The notes under the pieces: model-generated
Databases searched by the model: none
What the model was told of the DNA's origin: nothing
The model's input: the letters and a program-made list of their open reading frames with translations, nothing else
Assembly: GCF_001570545.1 (NCBI RefSeq)
Contig: NZ_BBXD01000023.1
Coordinates: forward strand, 62,001-126,000
Direction of reading: 5' to 3'
DNA from: Herbidospora mongoliensis
GTDB lineage: Bacteria > Actinomycetota > Actinomycetes > Streptosporangiales > Streptosporangiaceae
Length of the DNA stretch: 64,000 nucleotides
In this document: positions 56,895 through 64,000 of the stretch, in pieces
Layout: every line of letters begins with the position of its first letter
Position numbering within the stretch: position 1 is the stretch's first letter
Position numbers and translations under genes: made by a program

Positions 56895-57785
56895 TTAGAT
56901 CGACTCCGCCTTGCCGCGGCGCCAGTAGCCCATGAAGGCCACCGCTTTCCGGTCCAGTCCCCGTTCGCCGACCAGGTGACGTCTCAGCGTCTTGACCACT
57001 CCGGCCTCTCCGGCCAGCCACACGGAACAGGCCGCCGGAGGCGTCTCGGGGATCTCCCACAGGATGTCCTCGTCGATGTCGACGTCCTCCACCTGCGTGG
57101 GAGCAGCCGGCGGAATGAGGCGGGCGGCCGCGGCCTCGACCTCTCCGACCAACCGGGAACCGTGCTCGGCGCCGTCGCGCGGGAGCCAGGTCACCCGCAT
57201 GCCGGCGGGTGCGGTCTCCTTCAGTACGTCGGCCCCCGACGGCACCTCCATCAGAGCCTCACCGGTCACGTCGGCGGGGAGCTGCTCCAGGATGCGCATG
57301 ATCGCCGGGACCGCCGTCTCGTCCCCGGCCAGCAGCAGGTTCCCCCCGCCGGCGGGCAGCTTGAACTCCAGCCCCCCGTAAGGCCCGCCGTGCCGGGAGT
57401 CGGGCCCCCACAGCGCGCAGCGGTCGTCCTCCTGGACGGTGGTCGCCCAGGCGGCGGCCGGGCCCAGGTGGCCGTCGTCGGCGTGCATGATGACGTCCAC
57501 ATCCACTTCCGCCTTCTCCGGGCGGACGGCGCGGACCGTGTAGGTCCGGAACGGGTTCTTCCGGTCGGCGGGGAGCGCGCAGTAGCGCTCGTACCAGTCG
57601 GGGCCGTCGGGGAACAGCAGCGTCCCGTATTCGGGGATCGGCAGGACCAGCTTGATCCGCTGGTCGTAGCCCGGGTCGGCGAAGTGTTCCAGGTCGTCGC
57701 CGGTGAAGGTGACGCGCAGGAACGCCGGGCTCAGCCGGTCGACGCGGCGGACCCGCACCTGGAAGACGTGCCATGGGTCGTGCAT
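56895..57785 (-). CDS. Siderophore-interacting protein (ViuB/YqjH-type ferric-siderophore reductase)
   Basis: A 296-residue FAD-binding protein: start HDPWHVFQVRVRRVDRLSPA, FAD motif RTYTVRAVRPEKAEVDVDVIMH, PGP-like AAAWATTVQEDDRCALWGPDS, and a C-terminal NAD(P)-like half with GDETAVPAIMRILEQLPADV and VWLAGEAGVVKTLRRHL, ending AFMGYWRRGK. It reduces ferric siderophore in the cytoplasm to release iron. ATG 57785 follows GGAG and starts 1 bp after the permease stop, so it belongs to the uptake operon. Confidence 0.94.
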   Translation of the reverse strand: MHDPWHVFQVRVRRVDRLSPAFLRVTFTGDDLEHFADPGYDQRIKLVLPIPEYGTLLFPDGPDWYERYCALPADRKNPFRTYTVRAVRPEKAEVDVDVIMHADDGHLGPAAAWATTVQEDDRCALWGPDSRHGGPYGGLEFKLPAGGGNLLLAGDETAVPAIMRILEQLPADVTGEALMEVPSGADVLKETAPAGMRVTWLPRDGAEHGSRLVGEVEAAAARLIPPAAPTQVEDVDIDEDILWEIPETPPAACSVWLAGEAGVVKTLRRHLVGERGLDRKAVAFMGYWRRGKAESI

Positions 57786-57786
57786 G

Positions 57787-59934
57787 TCAGGACTCCTGTC
57801 CCGCTCGTGACCGCCACAGCAGCCAGACGAAATACGGTGTGCCGAGCATGGCGGTGACCAGTCCGGCGGGGATCTGGGCGGGGGCGATGACCGTCCGGCC
57901 CAGGGTGTCGGCGAGGCTGACCAGCAGCGCGCCCAGCAGGGCGGCGACCGGCAGGACGCGGGTGTGCCGGCCGCCCACGAGGGCACGGGCGGCGTGCGGG
58001 GCGACGAGCCCGACGAAGCCGACCACACCGATCGCCGACACCGCGGTCGCGGCGAGCAGGACCGCGCCCGCCAGGGCGGTGAGCCGGGCCGGTTCCATCG
58101 GTACGCCCAGGATGCGCGGAGTGTGCTCGTCGAGCGAGAGCAGATCGAGCTCCCGCCGCTGCGCGACCACCAGCGGTACGACCAGGGCCAGCGCGATCGC
58201 CACGGGCAGCAGTTGCAGCGGGGTTCGCCCGTAGGTCGAACCGGAGAGCCAGGTCAGCGCCGTGGCGGTGTTCCAGGGGTCGGTCTCCACGATGATCAGC
58301 ACGGTGAGGGCCGTCCCGGCCGAGGCGACCGCGAAGCCCATCAGCACCAGCCGGTCGGAACTCAGGCCGCCCTTCCACGCCAGGCCGTAGACCAGCGCGA
58401 ACGACACCACCGCGCCGAGCCCGGCGGCGCCGGTGACGGCCCAGATACCCGCCGCCGGAGCGAACGAGAGGACGGAGATCGCGCCGACCCCCGCTCCCGA
58501 GGTGATGCCGAGCACGCCCGGCTCCGCCAGGGGGTTGCGGGAGACGGCCTGGATCACCGTTCCGGCCACCGCGAGCGCGGCCCCGGCCAGCACCGCCGCC
58601 AGGACCCGGGGATAGCGCTGGTCCAGCACGAACGTGATGCCCATGCCGGTCCGGCCCTGGAACCACAGGGCCACGTCGCCGGTCCGCAGGAAGGTGTCCC
58701 CGAGGAGCATGCCGAGCACGACGGCTCCGGCGAGCAGGACCGTACCGGCGACGACGAAGACCGTGAAGACCGCGCGGGACCGGTGGGCGGCCGACCGGAT
58801 CCCGGGCGGACGGCGGGCCGGTCCGCCGTCCCGGTGCCGCCGGGCCAGGTAGATCATCACCACGGCGCCGATCAGCGCCGTCACCACACCGGGCGGCACG
58901 TCGACCCCGGACTGGCCGCCGAACAGTGCCCGCAGCGACACGTCGGCGGCCAGCACCACCAGCACCCCCGCCATGGCGGAGAGCGGGATCAGGATCCGGT
59001 GCGCCAGCAGAGCGGGCAACCAGCGCCCGGCCAGCCGTACGATCACCGGCGCGCACAGCCCCACGAACCCGACCGGCCCGGCGATCACGACGGCCGCCGT
59101 GGCCAGCAGGACCGCCAGCACGGTCACCCAGAACCGAACCCGGCGCACGTTCACCCCGAGCACGGTCGCACCGTCGTCGCCGAGCCCGAGCACGTCGAGC
59201 CGGGGCCCGAGCAGGATCCCGGCGGCCAGCGCGAGCACGATGATCGGCCCGATCTGCGTCAGGACCGACAGGTCCTTCTGCGTCAGCGCGCCCGAGCCCC
59301 ACGCGAACAGCCCCGTCGTCTCCTGCTGGAACAGGATCATCATCAGGTTCGTCAGCGCGGTGAAGGCCAGCGCCGCCGCCGACCCGGCCAGGATCAGCCG
59401 GGTGGTGCCGCTGCGCCCGCCCGCGGAGGCCGCCATGACCAGCCCCGCCGCCGCGAGGCCGCCGAGGAACGCCAGCCCGCCCGACGGCAGGGTCGGCAGG
59501 CTGATCCCGAGCGCGGCGGCGGCGACCACGGCCAGATAGGCCCCGGAGGAGACCGCCAGGGTGTCGGGCGAGGCCAGCGGATTGCGCGAGATCGCCTGGA
59601 GCAGCGCCCCGGACGCGCCGAGCGCCACCCCGACCGCGACCCCGGCGAGCAGCCGCGGCAACCGCGAGGCCAGCAGCACCCGCATCGCCTCGTCACCCTG
59701 GCCGAGCAGGTCGAACAGGCCGACGGAGGAGGTGCCCTGGGTGATGTGGACGGCGGCGATGACGATGGTCACGGCACCGGCGACCAGGAATACTCCGACG
59801 ACCCCTAGCCGCTTCGCGACTCCCGGCCGCTCGTCAGCGCCCCGAGGTCCCTGAGCCGGCAGAGCTCCCTCGGCTCCTTGAGTTTTCTCAGATCCCAGAG
59901 GTTCCGCGGCCCCCTGGCGTCGGGCGGTGGTCAA
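57787..59934 (-). CDS. Fused double FecCD-type siderophore permease (FhuB-like)
   Basis: A 715-residue permease made of two FecCD halves in one chain (about 50-375 and 385-715), about 20 membrane helices. Each half has the motif LPRLLAGVAVGVALGASGAL / YPRVLAAVLAGAALAVAGTV, then SRNPLASPD / SRNPLAEPG, and the ATPase-contact region (GFVGLCAPVIVRLAG / GFVGLVAPHAARALVG). The start is probably TTG 59934, overlapping the binding-protein stop (TTGA); no ATG or GTG fits. The first 45 residues are low-complexity and cytoplasmic. FhuB-type fusions replace the usual FecC plus FecD pair. Confidence 0.92.
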   Translation of the reverse strand: MTTARRQGAAEPLGSEKTQGAEGALPAQGPRGADERPGVAKRLGVVGVFLVAGAVTIVIAAVHITQGTSSVGLFDLLGQGDEAMRVLLASRLPRLLAGVAVGVALGASGALLQAISRNPLASPDTLAVSSGAYLAVVAAAALGISLPTLPSGGLAFLGGLAAAGLVMAASAGGRSGTTRLILAGSAAALAFTALTNLMMILFQQETTGLFAWGSGALTQKDLSVLTQIGPIIVLALAAGILLGPRLDVLGLGDDGATVLGVNVRRVRFWVTVLAVLLATAAVVIAGPVGFVGLCAPVIVRLAGRWLPALLAHRILIPLSAMAGVLVVLAADVSLRALFGGQSGVDVPPGVVTALIGAVVMIYLARRHRDGGPARRPPGIRSAAHRSRAVFTVFVVAGTVLLAGAVVLGMLLGDTFLRTGDVALWFQGRTGMGITFVLDQRYPRVLAAVLAGAALAVAGTVIQAVSRNPLAEPGVLGITSGAGVGAISVLSFAPAAGIWAVTGAAGLGAVVSFALVYGLAWKGGLSSDRLVLMGFAVASAGTALTVLIIVETDPWNTATALTWLSGSTYGRTPLQLLPVAIALALVVPLVVAQRRELDLLSLDEHTPRILGVPMEPARLTALAGAVLLAATAVSAIGVVGFVGLVAPHAARALVGGRHTRVLPVAALLGALLVSLADTLGRTVIAPAQIPAGLVTAMLGTPYFVWLLWRSRAGQES

Positions 59935-60917
59935 GCCGCGTAGGCCTTCACGAGGGCGTCGGCGTACTGGCCCAGGGAGAGTGGGCCGCCGAACGTCCAG
60001 ATGCCGTTGGGGAGCTTGGTGACCTGGCCGTTCTTGACGAAGGGCAGGGAGGTCCAGATGGCGTTGCCCTTGAGGTCGTCGGCGAAGACGTCGGTGCCGT
60101 CGCTGGCGTTGTAGAAGAAGCGGATCTTCTCGTCCTTCAGCGGGGACAGGCCCTCGACGTCGGTGGTGCCCAGGCCCCAGTCGGGGTCGACCTCGCCTTC
60201 CCAGGCGTTGCGCAGGCCGATGGCCTCGGCGGTCTCGGTGACCAGGGCGCCCTGGCCGAACAGGCGGATCGACACGTTGCCGCCCTCGGACCAGCCGTCG
60301 GCCATCGCGAAGGGGCTGCCGGCGTGTCCGGCGGCCTCGAGCGTGGATTTCGCGGCGGCGAACTTGGCGTCCATGTCGGCGAGCAGCGTGTCGGCCTCGG
60401 CCTGCTTGCCGACGGCGGTCGCGATCATCTTCAGGTCGGCGCGCATACGGCCGATGTTGTCGGTGGCCGACGAGCCCTTCGGCACCAGCACCGGGACGAA
60501 CTTCTCCAGCTGTGCCACCAGCGGGCTGTTGGCCGCGGCCTCCATGACGATCAGGTCGGGCTGGAGGGCCACGATCGAGTCGACGCTCGGCTCGCTGCGG
60601 GTGCCGACGTCCTTGACCGCGGCATCGAGCGGCGCGGCGGTGACCCAGGTGGCGTAGCCCTTCACGTCGGCCGCGCCGACCGGCATCACGCCGAGGCCGA
60701 CCAGCATCTCGGTCTCGCCCCACTCCAGGCCGACGACCCGGGTGGCGGGTTTGGCCAGCTTGACCTCACGTCCCAGCGAATCGGTGATGGTGATCGCCTG
60801 GGCGGAGCTCTCCGGCGCGGCTGCGGGGGCGGAGGGTGCTGCGGCGGGCTCGGTTGTGCCACACGCGCCCAATCCCAGGACGGCGGCGATGAGGAGCGCG
60901 GTGCGCAGGGGCTTCAT
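59931..60917 (-). CDS. Siderophore-binding lipoprotein (FecB/BtuF family)
   Basis: A 328-residue lipoprotein: signal MKPLRTALLIAAVLGLGAC with lipobox GAC, an Ala/Pro-rich linker, then the type III substrate-binding fold: ITITDSLGREVKLAKPATRVVGLEW, DVGTRSEPSVDSIVALQPDLIVM, LVPKGSSATDNIGRMRADLK, long central helix, and PFVKNGQVTKLPNGIWTFGGPLSL. ATG 60917. It delivers ferric siderophore to the fused permease and overlaps it by 4 bp. The 70-bp gap to the ATPase gene carries a duplicated ATPase 3' end. Confidence 0.94.
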   Translation of the reverse strand: MKPLRTALLIAAVLGLGACGTTEPAAAPSAPAAAPESSAQAITITDSLGREVKLAKPATRVVGLEWGETEMLVGLGVMPVGAADVKGYATWVTAAPLDAAVKDVGTRSEPSVDSIVALQPDLIVMEAAANSPLVAQLEKFVPVLVPKGSSATDNIGRMRADLKMIATAVGKQAEADTLLADMDAKFAAAKSTLEAAGHAGSPFAMADGWSEGGNVSIRLFGQGALVTETAEAIGLRNAWEGEVDPDWGLGTTDVEGLSPLKDEKIRFFYNASDGTDVFADDLKGNAIWTSLPFVKNGQVTKLPNGIWTFGGPLSLGQYADALVKAYAA

Positions 60918-60929
60918 GTAGGGCAGTCC

Positions 60930-61021
60930 TTCAAACGGTGGTGCTGGTGGATTGGCGGCCGACCAGGGGTGTGGGCCGGCGCACTGTTCAAACGGTGGTT
61001 CGTTGCGAGTGGCGGCCGACC
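60930..61021. repeat. Duplicated 3' end of the siderophore ATPase gene
   Basis: A 35-bp unit (TTCAAACGGTGGT - 10 variable bases - TGGCGGCCGACC on the + strand) occurs at 60930-60964 and 60987-61021, 57 bp apart. On the minus strand the second is the end of the ATPase gene (VGRHSQRTTV, TGA) and the first, just past it, encodes VGRQSTSTTV and TGA in the same frame. Seven of ten residues and the stop are shared. It is a partial tandem copy of a coding end and recalls the menD remnant at 37502. Confidence 0.75.
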
Positions 61022-61794
61022 GGGCGGGTGCGGATCGTCGGGCCGTCGTGGGTGACCTCGACGCGGATGCCGTAGGCCTCGGTCAGGTGGGCCTCGGTGA
61101 GCACCTCGGCGGGGGAGCCGACGGCCTTGATCCGGCCCTCGTACAGCAGCACGATCTCGTCGGCGATGGAGGAGGCCTGGTCGAGGTCGTGCAGGACGAC
61201 GCCGATGGCGACGTCGTGACGGTCGGCCAGGTCTCGGACCAGGTCGAGGAGTTCGACCTGGTAGCGAAGGTCCAGGAACGTCGTGGGCTCGTCGAGCAGC
61301 AGCACGCCGGTCTCCTGGGCCAGGCAGGTGGCCAGCCAGACGCGCTGGAGTTCGCCGCCGGACAGCTCGTCGGCGGGGCGGTCGGCCATCTCGGTCGTCC
61401 CGGTCAGGTCCATGGCCCGTGCGACCGCGGCCGCGCCCTCGGGGTCGTCGGCTCGCCAGCGGCCCCGGTGGGGGTGGCGTCCGTAGGAGACCACGTCCCG
61501 CACCAGCACACCCGAAGGCGTCGGCCGCGACTGGGACAGCAGGGTGACTTTCCTGGCGAACTCGCGGGGTGCGAGATCGAACGCCGAGACGCCGTCGCCT
61601 AGCCGTACAGAACCGGAAACGGGCTCGTGGAGGCGGGCCAGCGCGCGCAGCAGAGTCGACTTGCCGCTGCCGTTGGGGCCGACGAGGGCGGTCACCCGGC
61701 CGGGACACAGCACGATCCCGGCGTCCTGGACGACGGGAGTGCCGTGATAGGCGAGAGACAGGCCGGAGCCGCGTAACGCGGTGGATTCGGTCAC
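60988..61794 (-). CDS. Siderophore ABC transporter ATP-binding protein (FecE/FhuC-like)
   Basis: A 268-residue ATPase: Walker A GPNGSGKST, Q-loop LLSQSRPTPSGVLVRDVVSYGRHPH (typical of iron-siderophore ATPases), signature LSGGELQRVWLA, Walker B VLLLDEPTTFLDLRYQ and H-loop VLHDLDQA. GTG 61794 lies 5 bp after an iron box, so it is the first gene of the operon (ATPase, binding protein, permease, SIP). Its 3' end is partly duplicated downstream. Confidence 0.95.
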   Translation of the reverse strand: MTESTALRGSGLSLAYHGTPVVQDAGIVLCPGRVTALVGPNGSGKSTLLRALARLHEPVSGSVRLGDGVSAFDLAPREFARKVTLLSQSRPTPSGVLVRDVVSYGRHPHRGRWRADDPEGAAAVARAMDLTGTTEMADRPADELSGGELQRVWLATCLAQETGVLLLDEPTTFLDLRYQVELLDLVRDLADRHDVAIGVVLHDLDQASSIADEIVLLYEGRIKAVGSPAEVLTEAHLTEAYGIRVEVTHDGPTIRTRPVGRHSQRTTV

Positions 61795-61799
61795 GAGGC

Positions 61800-61818
61800 T
61801 TAGGTTAGGCTAACCTTT
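61800..61818. promoter_or_regulatory. IdeR/DmdR (DtxR-family) iron box of the siderophore operon
   Basis: TTAGGTTAGGCTAACCTTT matches the 19-bp DtxR/IdeR iron-box consensus (palindromic TTAGGTTAG-S-CTAACCTAA) except near the right end. It lies 5 bp upstream of the ATPase GTG, so the operator overlaps the start of a very short or leaderless message. Iron-loaded DmdR/IdeR should repress siderophore uptake; the regulator gene is not in the window. Confidence 0.9.
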
Positions 61819-61912
61819 GTTGCCAATTCAAGTTCGGGCAAAACGCATCAAGTCTGGGCAAAGCCCCGGTACGGAAACAGAACCGGGACGCCCGTTAGAT
61901 CGCCACCCCTGG

Positions 61913-61930
61913 TGGCAGATTCTTCTGCCA
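61913..61930. promoter_or_regulatory. Hairpin touching the YdeI-like start codon
   Basis: TGGCAGA-TTCT-TCTGCCA is a perfect 7-bp inverted repeat with a 4-nt loop whose last base is the A of the ATG at 61930. No ribosome binding site is visible, so it could be an operator or an RNA hairpin at the start. A second repeat, CCCGGT...ACCGGG (61865-61870, 61882-61887), lies further upstream. Confidence 0.4.
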
Positions 61931-62313
61931 TGGAGCGCCACGAGTCCGACGGATTCCTGATCATCCCGTTCGCCTCCGCCGAGGCGTTCGAAGACTGGCT
62001 GGAGAAGAACCACGCCCACGAACCCGGCCTGTGGCTGAAGTTCGCCAAGAAGGGGCGCGGCATCCCGACGATCACCTTCGAGGAGGCACTGGAGGCCTCC
62101 GCCTGCTACGGCTGGGTCGACTCGAAGATGTACCGCTACGACGACGACTACTACATCCTCCGCTACCAGCCCAGGAAGAAGACCTCCAAGTGGTCGCCGC
62201 GCAACAGCGACCTGGCCCAGCGCCTCATCGACGCGGGCCGGATGCGCCCGGCCGGCCAGGCCCAGGTGGACGAGGCCAAAGCCGACGGACGCTGGTCGGG
62301 TACTAAGGGCTGA
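61930..62313 (+). CDS. YdeI/OmpD-associated-like protein
   Basis: A 127-residue soluble protein of the YdeI-like family: FASAEAFEDWLEKNHAHEPG LWLKFAKK, ITFEEALEASACYGWVDSK, YILRYQPRKKTSKWSPRNSD and QRLIDAGRMRPAGQAQVDEAKADGRW. These are the conserved blocks of proteins annotated as bacteriocin-protection or YdeI/OmpD-associated. The actual function is not established. ATG 61930 starts the conserved region; GTG 61912 is possible. Its 3' end overlaps the convergent hydrolase by 11 bp. Confidence 0.85.
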   Translation: MERHESDGFLIIPFASAEAFEDWLEKNHAHEPGLWLKFAKKGRGIPTITFEEALEASACYGWVDSKMYRYDDDYYILRYQPRKKTSKWSPRNSDLAQRLIDAGRMRPAGQAQVDEAKADGRWSGTKG

Positions 62314-63490
62314 CCTGCTCGTCCAGCCAGTCGAAGATCCGTTCGCCACGCAGCCCGTTGGCCATCGGCTCGCAGTGCGCGTCGGCGCCCTCCGGTTCGG
62401 TGAAGTGGACGAGCGTCCGCTTCGTGCCGAGCATGTCGTAGAGCCGCCGCGACTGCCCCGGCCAGAAGCCCTCCGACTCCGGGTCGGTGATCAGCATCGG
62501 CGTGGTGATCCTCGTGGCCGTCTCGGGGTCGAGGCGGTAGGCGCGGGCCGCGCGGAAGAACTCGTAGAAGCTGGTCAGCCCGTAGGGCCGCATCCGCCAC
62601 ACCAGCATCGACCGGGTCCGGGGCGACAGCTTCAGCGCCCACTCCATCTCCTGGTCGAACGCCGCCTGATCGCCCTCGTCGAGCTTCCTGGCCAGCGAGT
62701 GGGGGATGTGGTTCGTCATCGCCTCCGACACGTCGACCACACCCGGGTCGGCGATGGCGGCGGCGTAGCGGTGCTCGAACGCCAGCGCCCTCGGCACCCA
62801 ATATCCGGCCTGGCTGACCCCCATGACCGCCAGCCGGTCGCCATCGACGTCGGCCCGGGTCAGCAGATGGTCGGTCACCGGGGTCAGCACGTGCTCCCAG
62901 TCGGGCCGGAAGTGCAGCCCCTGCCGCACCAGCGCCGCGTTCTGGCCGGGCCCGTCGAAGGTGGCCACGTTCCAGCCGCGCGCCAGGGCCTCGGCGGCGC
63001 ACTGCGTCCAGGCCTCGGTGACCGGGCCGTCGCTGCCGTTGTTGTAGACGATCGTCCGCCGCCGCCCGTCGCCCGCCCGGAAGAAGTAGCCGGGCAGTAC
63101 GGAGGACCCGAACGGGATCGCCAGTCGCTCCACGTGGGTCAGGTCGGCGAAGCGATCCCAGGCCTCGCGGTGCTTCTCCCAGATGTCCTCGAACAGGCCC
63201 GGCTCGCCGACCCCGTCGGCCATGTCAGTGGCGGTCGCGTAATAGGTGGCGGCCCGCAGGAACTCACAAGCCGCTGATCGTGTACGCCCCGCCCCCGCGT
63301 TCCCCTCCGCCTCGTCGGCCACCCGGTCGGCGGTCGACAGCCAGGCGTCCACCCACGAGCGTGGTTTCCCGTCGCGGATCAGGTCGATCGTGGCCAGCAC
63401 CTCCCCGGCGTCGGCGGCCCGGTGGTAGACGGCCCCAAGAGCGACCTGTGTCGAGAAGTCGAACCCGTCGTCTTTGAAGAAAGGAGGCAT
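62303..63490 (-). CDS. Alpha/beta hydrolase (FrsA/2,6-dihydroxypseudooxynicotine hydrolase-like)
   Basis: A 395-residue hydrolase with a long helical N-terminal cap (residues 1-115) and an alpha/beta core: TIVYNNGSDGPVTEAW, ATFDGPGQNAAL, nucleophile elbow MGVSQAGYWVPRALAFE (S226), LITDPESEGFWPGQ (Asp) and a C-terminal histidine in ADAHCEPMANG. This two-part layout fits the FrsA/DHPON-hydrolase group that cleaves carbon-carbon bonds or esters. Same strand as the FhuF-like gene upstream, 68 bp apart. Substrate unknown. Confidence 0.88.
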   Translation of the reverse strand: MPPFFKDDGFDFSTQVALGAVYHRAADAGEVLATIDLIRDGKPRSWVDAWLSTADRVADEAEGNAGAGRTRSAACEFLRAATYYATATDMADGVGEPGLFEDIWEKHREAWDRFADLTHVERLAIPFGSSVLPGYFFRAGDGRRRTIVYNNGSDGPVTEAWTQCAAEALARGWNVATFDGPGQNAALVRQGLHFRPDWEHVLTPVTDHLLTRADVDGDRLAVMGVSQAGYWVPRALAFEHRYAAAIADPGVVDVSEAMTNHIPHSLARKLDEGDQAAFDQEMEWALKLSPRTRSMLVWRMRPYGLTSFYEFFRAARAYRLDPETATRITTPMLITDPESEGFWPGQSRRLYDMLGTKRTLVHFTEPEGADAHCEPMANGLRGERIFDWLDEQVSP

Positions 63491-63558
63491 TGGACGGTCA
63501 TGGCCGGGCTCAGGTCGTCTCTATCCCCATTTATGGAAATTTCCCGACAAGGAGTGCT

Positions 63559-64000
63559 TCACCGTACGGCGAGGAGGACGCAGTCGCCGCAGATCCCGCC
63601 CACCCGGTAGTAGAGACAGCACGACCGCCGCACCCCCCGCCGGTCGAGCCGCCCGGCGAGCGGCCCCTCGGCCAGTAACTCCCGCTGCAGCGAATCCGCC
63701 CGCGACGCGTCTCCCGGACGGGCGCGGGAGAACGCCCCGACCGCTCCGACCAGCGCCGACGCGGCGTTTCCGTACAGGACCAGGGGCGACACCCACGGCA
63801 GCGCCGCCACCAGCGGCTCGAGCGCGAACCTCGGTCCCTCGCGCAGTGACGGCACCCGCACCCCGTCATCCGACCAGCGCGCGTCACTCAGGTCGATCGA
63901 GATCCCGTAGGCGGCCCGCAGGGCGACGTACGGAGACCACAACCGTGCCATCGCCCCCTGGAACAGGATCGACGCGGCGGCCCTGCGGTCCTGGGTGAGG
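63559..64000 (-). CDS. FhuF-like ferric-siderophore reductase, C-terminal part (5' truncated by window)
   Basis: The frame is open to the right edge (LTQDRRAAASILFQGA precedes the internal Met at 63951), so only the last 147 residues are seen. The C-terminus RRSCCLYYRVGGICGDCVLL carries the C-C-x(n)-C-x-x-C pattern that binds the [2Fe-2S] cluster of FhuF-type reductases, which release iron from siderophores in the cytoplasm. Conserved internal blocks: FQGAMARLWSPYVALRA and PLVLYGNAASALVGA. Its proximity to the siderophore operon 1.8 kb away supports iron release. No iron box is visible for it within the window. Confidence 0.88.
   Translation of the reverse strand, partial: LTQDRRAAASILFQGAMARLWSPYVALRAAYGISIDLSDARWSDDGVRVPSLREGPRFALEPLVAALPWVSPLVLYGNAASALVGAVGAFSRARPGDASRADSLQRELLAEGPLAGRLDRRGVRRSCCLYYRVGGICGDCVLLAVR

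Noticed and set aside
57787-60723. Extending the fused permease upstream into the binding-protein gene
   Set aside because: The upstream part is the antiframe of the FecB-like lipoprotein; the TTG overlapping its stop gives a normal FhuB-like length.

Overview
The window is about 70% G+C, uses many GTG and a few TTG starts, and packs genes into operons with 4-bp stop/start overlaps. It carries several actinobacterial hallmarks: a conservon, an IdeR/DmdR-type iron box, menaquinone genes, a homogentisate operon, a CBM2-tailed secreted hydrolase, and DUF998 and MmyB-like regulator families. I infer a filamentous actinomycete, plausibly of the Streptosporangiales. That placement rests on gene content only. 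I saw no rRNA, tRNA, CRISPR array, insertion sequence or prophage.

Layout. 1-1.4 kb: end of a sensor kinase, a solitary ribbon-helix-helix-like ORF, and a FitAB-type toxin-antitoxin pair. 1.4-9.3 kb: two divergent HlyD/MacA-type adaptors; the rightward one leads a MacAB-like ABC efflux operon with a two-component system and a lipoprotein. 9.4-12.7 kb: two overlapping dynamin-like GTPases. 12.7-15.4 kb: SPFH/NfeD membrane pair and an L,D-transpeptidase lipoprotein. 15.4-19.1 kb: homogentisate operon (IclR, hmgA, an unrecognised gene, fahA), divergent from a sarcosine-oxidase-like flavoenzyme. 20-24.9 kb: EF-hand protein, orphan KdpE-like regulator, TetR with DUF998, a GntR-TetR fusion regulator with its divergent hydrolase. 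25-29.8 kb: SGNH-CBM2 secreted enzyme, ketopantoate reductase-like protein, a 30-aa membrane peptide, and a membrane protein fused to a GH5 domain that lacks both catalytic glutamates. 29.8-33.8 kb: a compact diterpenoid cassette (P450, class I terpene synthase, class II DxDTT cyclase). 33.8-37.5 kb: a conservon (cvnA-D) behind a leader that can fold as a three-way junction. 37.5-42.1 kb: menD, menB, menF and a methyltransferase. 42-48 kb: amidohydrolase, a three-gene molybdenum oxidoreductase module, two SDRs and an MmyB-like regulator. 48-56 kb: TauE exporter, PepSY membrane protein, and a 1,541-aa secreted lectin/DUF11 protein with a His-rich tail. 56-64 kb: NmrA-like protein, siderophore uptake and release genes under an iron box, YdeI-like protein, an alpha/beta hydrolase and a truncated FhuF-like reductase.

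The most unusual signals are these. (a) A 17-codon remnant of a menD 3' end lies inside the end of cvnD, 90 bp from the intact menD end. It encodes the identical 16-residue C-terminus with five synonymous changes and a different stop codon. (b) A similar short duplication of a gene 3' end lies behind the siderophore ATPase. (c) The diterpenoid cassette abuts a conservon, and its class I synthase contains a rare TTA codon. (d) The GH5 membrane protein looks like a pseudoenzyme. (e) The giant secreted protein ends in a His-rich tail. (f) An unrecognised gene sits between hmgA and fahA, where a maleylacetoacetate isomerase would be expected.
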